Of a DNA stretch of 9,373 nucleotides, positions 6,243 to 9,373 are shown piece by piece. Where the stretch lies: contig JAASSH010000036.1 in NCBI GenBank assembly GCA_021767985.1, forward strand, positions 1 to 9,373, in the 5' to 3' direction. The position numbers and the translations under genes are program-made. A model generated the notes under the pieces. That model saw nothing but the letters and a program-made list of their open reading frames with translations, was not told where the DNA came from and searched no databases. Within the stretch, counting starts at the first letter, position 1. Every line of letters starts with the position of its first letter. Origin of the DNA: Gammaproteobacteria bacterium. Its GTDB lineage: Bacteria > Pseudomonadota > Gammaproteobacteria > GCA-001735895.

Positions 6243-7541
6243 ATGAATATTGCAATCATCGGTGCCGGCATATCCGGCCTGACCGCCGCCTATTACCTGC
6301 GGCAGGGACACAACATCACCGTATACGAATCGGCGCCGCGAATCGGGGGGCATACCGCAACCGTCGATATCGAACATGATGGCCGCGAGTACGCGATCGA
6401 TACCGGCTTCATTGTTTACAATGACTGGACCTACCCCATGTTTATCGAGCTTTTGGATGAGCTCGGAATCGAGACCCAACCGACGGAAATGAGTTTCAGC
6501 GTCCGCTGTGACAACAGTGGCATCGAATACGGGGGTAATAACCTGAATACCCTGTTCGCGCAGCGTCGCAACCTGCTGCGCCCGTCGTTCCACGGCATGC
6601 TGCGGGATATCTTGCGATTCAACCGCGAGGCGGTGCGCGATCTCGAGAGCGGGCGTATATCGCCCGATATCACGCTCGGGGAGTATCTCGAGGCTAACGC
6701 TTACGGCGAGGCCTTCGTGTTCCAGTACCTGTTACCGATGGGATGTGCGATCTGGTCCGCATCGACCGACCGCATGATCGATTTCCCGCTGCTCTTTTTC
6801 ACCCGCTTCTTCAAGAACCACGGCCTGCTTAGCGTCAATGATCGTCCCCAGTGGCACGTAATCAAGGGCGGCTCCAGGAGTTATCTCGAACCGCTGACCC
6901 GTGAATTCAGCGACTCGATCCAGCTTAATGCGAGAGTGTCTTCGGTGCGCCGGCGCCAGGATTCGGTCGAGCTGGTCATGGCTAACGGTCGAACGCTGCA
7001 ATACGATCAGGTCATTTTTGGCTGCCATAGCGACCAGGCGCTCGCGCTACTGGCCGATGCAACGCATGCCGAGCGGGATGCGCTGACCGCGATTCCGTAT
7101 CAGAACAACGAAGTGGTGCTGCATACCGATGAAAGCCTGTTGCCGCAGCGTCGCGTTGCCTGGTCGAGCTGGAATTACTGGTTACGCGAACGCTACCAGG
7201 AACGGGCGGTTCTAACCTACGACATGAATATCCTGCAGGGCCTTAAATCGGATACGACCTTTTGTGTTACCCTGAACGCCACGGAATCGATTGCAGCAGA
7301 TAAGATTATCGAGACCTTCAACTACAGCCATCCCGTGTTTTCACTGGACTCGGTGGCAGCTGCCGCGAGGATCAACGATTTCAACGGGCTTAATCGCACC
7401 TGGTTCGCCGGCGCATATCTGGGCAACGGGTTTCACGAGGACGGCGTCGTTAGCGGTCGCCGCGTGGCCGATGCGATCAATCGACTCGCGCCAACATCCA
7501 GCGACGAAGTCGTCCAGCTGCCGGAAGTCGCCTGTGCATAG
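6243..7541 (+). CDS. FAD-dependent amine-oxidase-like oxidoreductase (possible lipid desaturase/oxidase)
   Basis: A flavoprotein of 432 residues in the NAD(P)/FAD amine-oxidase-like superfamily. The N-terminal dinucleotide fold is MNIAIIGAGISGLTAAYYL (GxGxxG at 7-12), with acidic E29 ending the second strand and the GGHT flavin motif at 35-38. Further conserved segments are DTGFIVYNDWTYP (53-65), MSFSVRCDNSGIEYGG (83-98) and RPQWHVIKGGSRSYL (201-215). The C-terminal FAD motif is TWFAGAYLGNGFHEDGVVSG (386-405). The segments MSFSV, FAQ, RPQW and GAY-G-GFHEDG resemble, from memory, the N-terminal oxidase domain of plant cyclopropane fatty acid synthases. Carotenoid-desaturase-like enzymes are more distant relatives. 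A role in dehydrogenating or oxidising the acyl chain made by the Cfa-like enzyme is inferred from context. ATG 6237 (MKMN) is the alternative start; longer frames upstream overlap the SDR gene and are rejected. Confidence 0.92.
   Translation: MNIAIIGAGISGLTAAYYLRQGHNITVYESAPRIGGHTATVDIEHDGREYAIDTGFIVYNDWTYPMFIELLDELGIETQPTEMSFSVRCDNSGIEYGGNNLNTLFAQRRNLLRPSFHGMLRDILRFNREAVRDLESGRISPDITLGEYLEANAYGEAFVFQYLLPMGCAIWSASTDRMIDFPLLFFTRFFKNHGLLSVNDRPQWHVIKGGSRSYLEPLTREFSDSIQLNARVSSVRRRQDSVELVMANGRTLQYDQVIFGCHSDQALALLADATHAERDALTAIPYQNNEVVLHTDESLLPQRRVAWSSWNYWLRERYQERAVLTYDMNILQGLKSDTTFCVTLNATESIAADKIIETFNYSHPVFSLDSVAAAARINDFNGLNRTWFAGAYLGNGFHEDGVVSGRRVADAINRLAPTSSDEVVQLPEVACA
7522..7526 (+). promoter_or_regulatory. 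Ribosome binding site for the GTG start of the DUF1365 gene
   Basis: GGAAG lies 7 nt before GTG 7534, inside the end of the flavoprotein gene. It supports the GTG start in the absence of a nearby in-frame ATG. Confidence 0.6.
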
Positions 7542-8325
7542 CGCGATCTACCAGGGTTATTTGCGTCATCGTCGCTTTACGCCGCGGGCGCATCGTTTCA
7601 CCTACCAGGTATTCATGATGTACCTGGACCTGGACGAACTCGACGAGGTTTTTGCACTGTCGCCGCTGTGGTCCCGCAAGCCCTGGCGCCCCGCGCGCTT
7701 TTGCCGTGCCGATTTCCTCGGCGACCCCGAGCTGCCGCTGAAACAGGCGGTGCGGGCCCGGATTCACGAAGCTACCGGGCAATGGCATGACGGACCGGTC
7801 CGAATGCTCGCAAACCTGCGCTATTACGGATTCAATATCAACCCAATCTGTTGCTATTACTGCTTCGATGACGCCGAGGCGCTGCGCTACATTGTCGTGG
7901 AAGTAACCAATACACCCTGGAACGAGCGCCAGAGCTATGTGCTGTCATGCGACCCTGACAAGAACTACCAGCGTATCGATTTCGACAAGCAGATGCATGT
8001 CTCTCCATTCAACCCGATGGATATGAAGTACCGCTGGTGCAGCAATAATCCTGCCCGGATCTTAAGCCTGAACCTGGAAACCGAAAAGGGCGGCGAGACA
8101 CACATGGATGCCACCATGGCTTTGAAGCGGCGCAAAATCGATTCCGCCAGCCTCGCCGGAATCCTGCTGCAGCATCCCTGGATGACGGCGAAGGTAGCCG
8201 CGGCGATTTACTGGCAGGCGTTGAAGCTCTGGATCAAGCGCAATCCTTTTTACGATCATCCCGCCACCAGGAAGCGGGATGGGCTGGATCAACCGACAAT
8301 AACGAGACTGAAGACGAAGACATGA
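7534..8325 (+). CDS. DUF1365 family protein
   Basis: A 263-residue protein of the DUF1365 family, whose biochemical function is not established. Conserved segments are SAIYQGYLRHRRF (3-15), FMMYLDLDEL (27-36), FCRADFLGD (56-64), NLRYYGFNINPICCYYCFD (94-112), EVTNTPWNERQSYVL (123-137) and MHVSPFNPMDMKYRW (154-168). The C-terminal HPWMTAKVAAAIYWQALKLW (214-233) could be a membrane-associating helix. The GTG at 7534 is chosen because families of this type begin just before SAIYxGxxRHRRF and a GGAAG site precedes it; the frame is open further upstream but overlaps the flavoprotein. It overlaps that gene's stop by 8 nt and shares an ATGA overlap with the Cfa-like gene. Repeated co-occurrence with flavin oxidases and Cfa enzymes, as recalled, suggests a shared lipid pathway. 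Confidence 0.92.
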   Translation: MHSAIYQGYLRHRRFTPRAHRFTYQVFMMYLDLDELDEVFALSPLWSRKPWRPARFCRADFLGDPELPLKQAVRARIHEATGQWHDGPVRMLANLRYYGFNINPICCYYCFDDAEALRYIVVEVTNTPWNERQSYVLSCDPDKNYQRIDFDKQMHVSPFNPMDMKYRWCSNNPARILSLNLETEKGGETHMDATMALKRRKIDSASLAGILLQHPWMTAKVAAAIYWQALKLWIKRNPFYDHPATRKRDGLDQPTITRLKTKT

Positions 8326-9373
8326 ACTCCATCAATCCATCCGCAGTCAATACGCGGGAAAATTCGGGCTGGCTGGGCAGTTTTGCCAAGAATCAGCTAC
8401 TCAAGCGCCTCAAGCAGATGCCACGCGGGTACCTGTTAATCGAGGAAGGGGACGAGCTATACAGTTTCGGCGATCCCGAAGATAGCGTTGGCGTCAGGGC
8501 CAAAATCGTTATCAAGGACGCCGGTGCCTACCGTGACATCGCCTTCGGTGGTTCGATCGGCGGCGCCGAGGCTTACATGCGCGGCAAGTGGACGACGCCG
8601 AATCTGCTCGACGTGGTGCGCCTGATGTCGATCAATATCGATTTTCTGAATTCGATGGACGATGACAAGCCGGTTTTCCAGCGCATGGCGGACAAGCTGT
8701 TTCACTGGTTCAACCGTAATACCGAGAAACGGGCAAGAGACAACATTTCGAGTCACTATGATCTCAGTAACGAATTCTTTTCACTGTTTCTCGATCCCGA
8801 AATGATGTACTCATCGGCCATTTTCCCGCATCCTGAGGCCGATCTCGATGAGGCCGCGCTTCACAAGCTCGAAGTCATTTGCCAGAAGCTCGATCTGCAA
8901 CCCAATGACCATCTGCTGGAAATCGGCACCGGCTGGGGCGGCCTTGCGGTTTATGCCGCGAGAAATTACGGCTGCCAGGTCACGACTACCACGATTTCCA
9001 GAGAACAGTTCGAGGCGGCCTGCCAGCGGGTGCGCGACGCTGGTCTGGATGACCGGATCACGGTGCTGTTCGAGGACTACCGCAACCTGAGCGGTCGCTT
9101 CGACAAGCTGGTTTCGGTCGAAATGATCGAAGCGGTGGGCCATGAATACTACAAGCAGTACTTCAGCGGCTGCGCCTCGTTACTGAAAAGCGACGGCCTG
9201 ATGTTGCTGCAGGCGATTACGATTCCTGATCAGCGTTTCGAGTACGCGCAGAAGTCGGTCGATTTCATTCAGCGCTATATTTTCCCGGGTGGTTCGCTGC
9301 CCAGCCACGAGGCGATCCTGACTTCGGTGAAGAAGCATACCGACCTGTTGATGGTCGGGATGCAGGAGATCGG
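8322..9373 (+). CDS. cfa: Cyclopropane-fatty-acyl-phospholipid synthase family methyltransferase (3' end outside window)
   Basis: The frame starts at ATG 8322, overlapping the DUF1365 stop (ATGA), and stays open through the right edge, giving 350 visible residues of an expected 410-430. It belongs to the S-adenosylmethionine-dependent enzymes that add a methylene or methyl group to double bonds of phospholipid acyl chains. Visible are the N-terminal lipid-binding domain (GYLLIEEGDELYSFG, 36-50; GGSIGGAEAYMRGKW, 76-90), HYDLSNEFFSLFLDP (145-159), the methyl-donor site LLEIGTGWGGLAVYAA (198-213), VSVEMIEAVGHEY (264-276) and QRYIFPGGSLPS (317-328). Compared from memory with E. coli Cfa, Cys139 is replaced by S165, the His after Glu239 by A271, and His266 by Q297, while Glu239 is kept as E270. 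These features resemble the plant-type branch. The product may be a cyclopropane or a methyl-branched or methylated unsaturated chain. Confidence 0.93.
   Translation, partial: MNSINPSAVNTRENSGWLGSFAKNQLLKRLKQMPRGYLLIEEGDELYSFGDPEDSVGVRAKIVIKDAGAYRDIAFGGSIGGAEAYMRGKWTTPNLLDVVRLMSINIDFLNSMDDDKPVFQRMADKLFHWFNRNTEKRARDNISSHYDLSNEFFSLFLDPEMMYSSAIFPHPEADLDEAALHKLEVICQKLDLQPNDHLLEIGTGWGGLAVYAARNYGCQVTTTTISREQFEAACQRVRDAGLDDRITVLFEDYRNLSGRFDKLVSVEMIEAVGHEYYKQYFSGCASLLKSDGLMLLQAITIPDQRFEYAQKSVDFIQRYIFPGGSLPSHEAILTSVKKHTDLLMVGMQEI

Noticed and set aside
7291..7533. Upstream extension of the DUF1365 frame
   Set aside because: It overlaps the conserved FAD C-terminal motif of the preceding gene; the family's normal N-terminus begins at GTG 7534, which has its own ribosome binding site.
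7369..9060. Further TGATCC hexamers on the minus strand (GGATCA at 7369, 8231, 8286 and 9055)
   Set aside because: All lie inside plus-strand genes, point against them, and no CCCGTAT was seen at the 14-nt spacing that defines the two real promoters.

Overview
The window reads as chromosomal DNA from a gammaproteobacterium, probably marine or otherwise light-exposed. This rests on the moderately GC-rich, tightly packed genes and on the gene set: an ECF11-type RpoE/ChrR pair, a photolyase, and a fatty-acid modification cluster. The taxon is inferred from gene content and remembered family resemblance, not from a marker gene.

Layout, left to right. (1) Positions 1-1172, plus strand: the C-terminal part of a Ser/Thr protein kinase with a TPR-like segment before the kinase domain; its N-terminus lies outside the window. 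(2) Positions 1189-4887, minus strand: a compact four-gene unit transcribed leftward in the order rpoE (ECF sigma factor), chrR (zinc anti-sigma factor with cupin domain), a DUF523-DUF1722 protein (RudS/YbgA type) and phrB (DNA photolyase). (3) Positions 4888-5020: the only real intergenic regulatory region. It holds two divergent copies of the same promoter, TGATCC-N14-CCCGTAT, whose -35 hexamers lie back to back in a near-perfect palindrome (4941-4955). (4) Positions 5021-9373, plus strand: a five-gene unit with overlapping or nearly touching genes: an NTF2/SnoaL-like protein, a short-chain dehydrogenase, an FAD-dependent amine-oxidase-like enzyme, a DUF1365 protein and a Cfa-type fatty-acid methyltransferase. 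The last gene is still open at the right edge.

The most economical reading is a photo-oxidative (singlet oxygen) stress island. ChrR holds RpoE inactive until a signal such as singlet oxygen releases it. RpoE then fires both arms of the divergent promoter: leftward for its own operon plus nucleic-acid photobiology (photolyase for DNA; DUF523-DUF1722, probable desulfurase of the near-UV chromophore 4-thiouridine in tRNA), and rightward for a membrane-lipid modification pathway. The RpoE-ChrR circuit is known from Rhodobacter and relatives. The chemistry of the NTF2-like/SDR/flavoprotein/DUF1365/Cfa-like cassette is the least understood part and the best candidate for new biology. No RNA genes, mobile elements or CRISPR arrays were seen.
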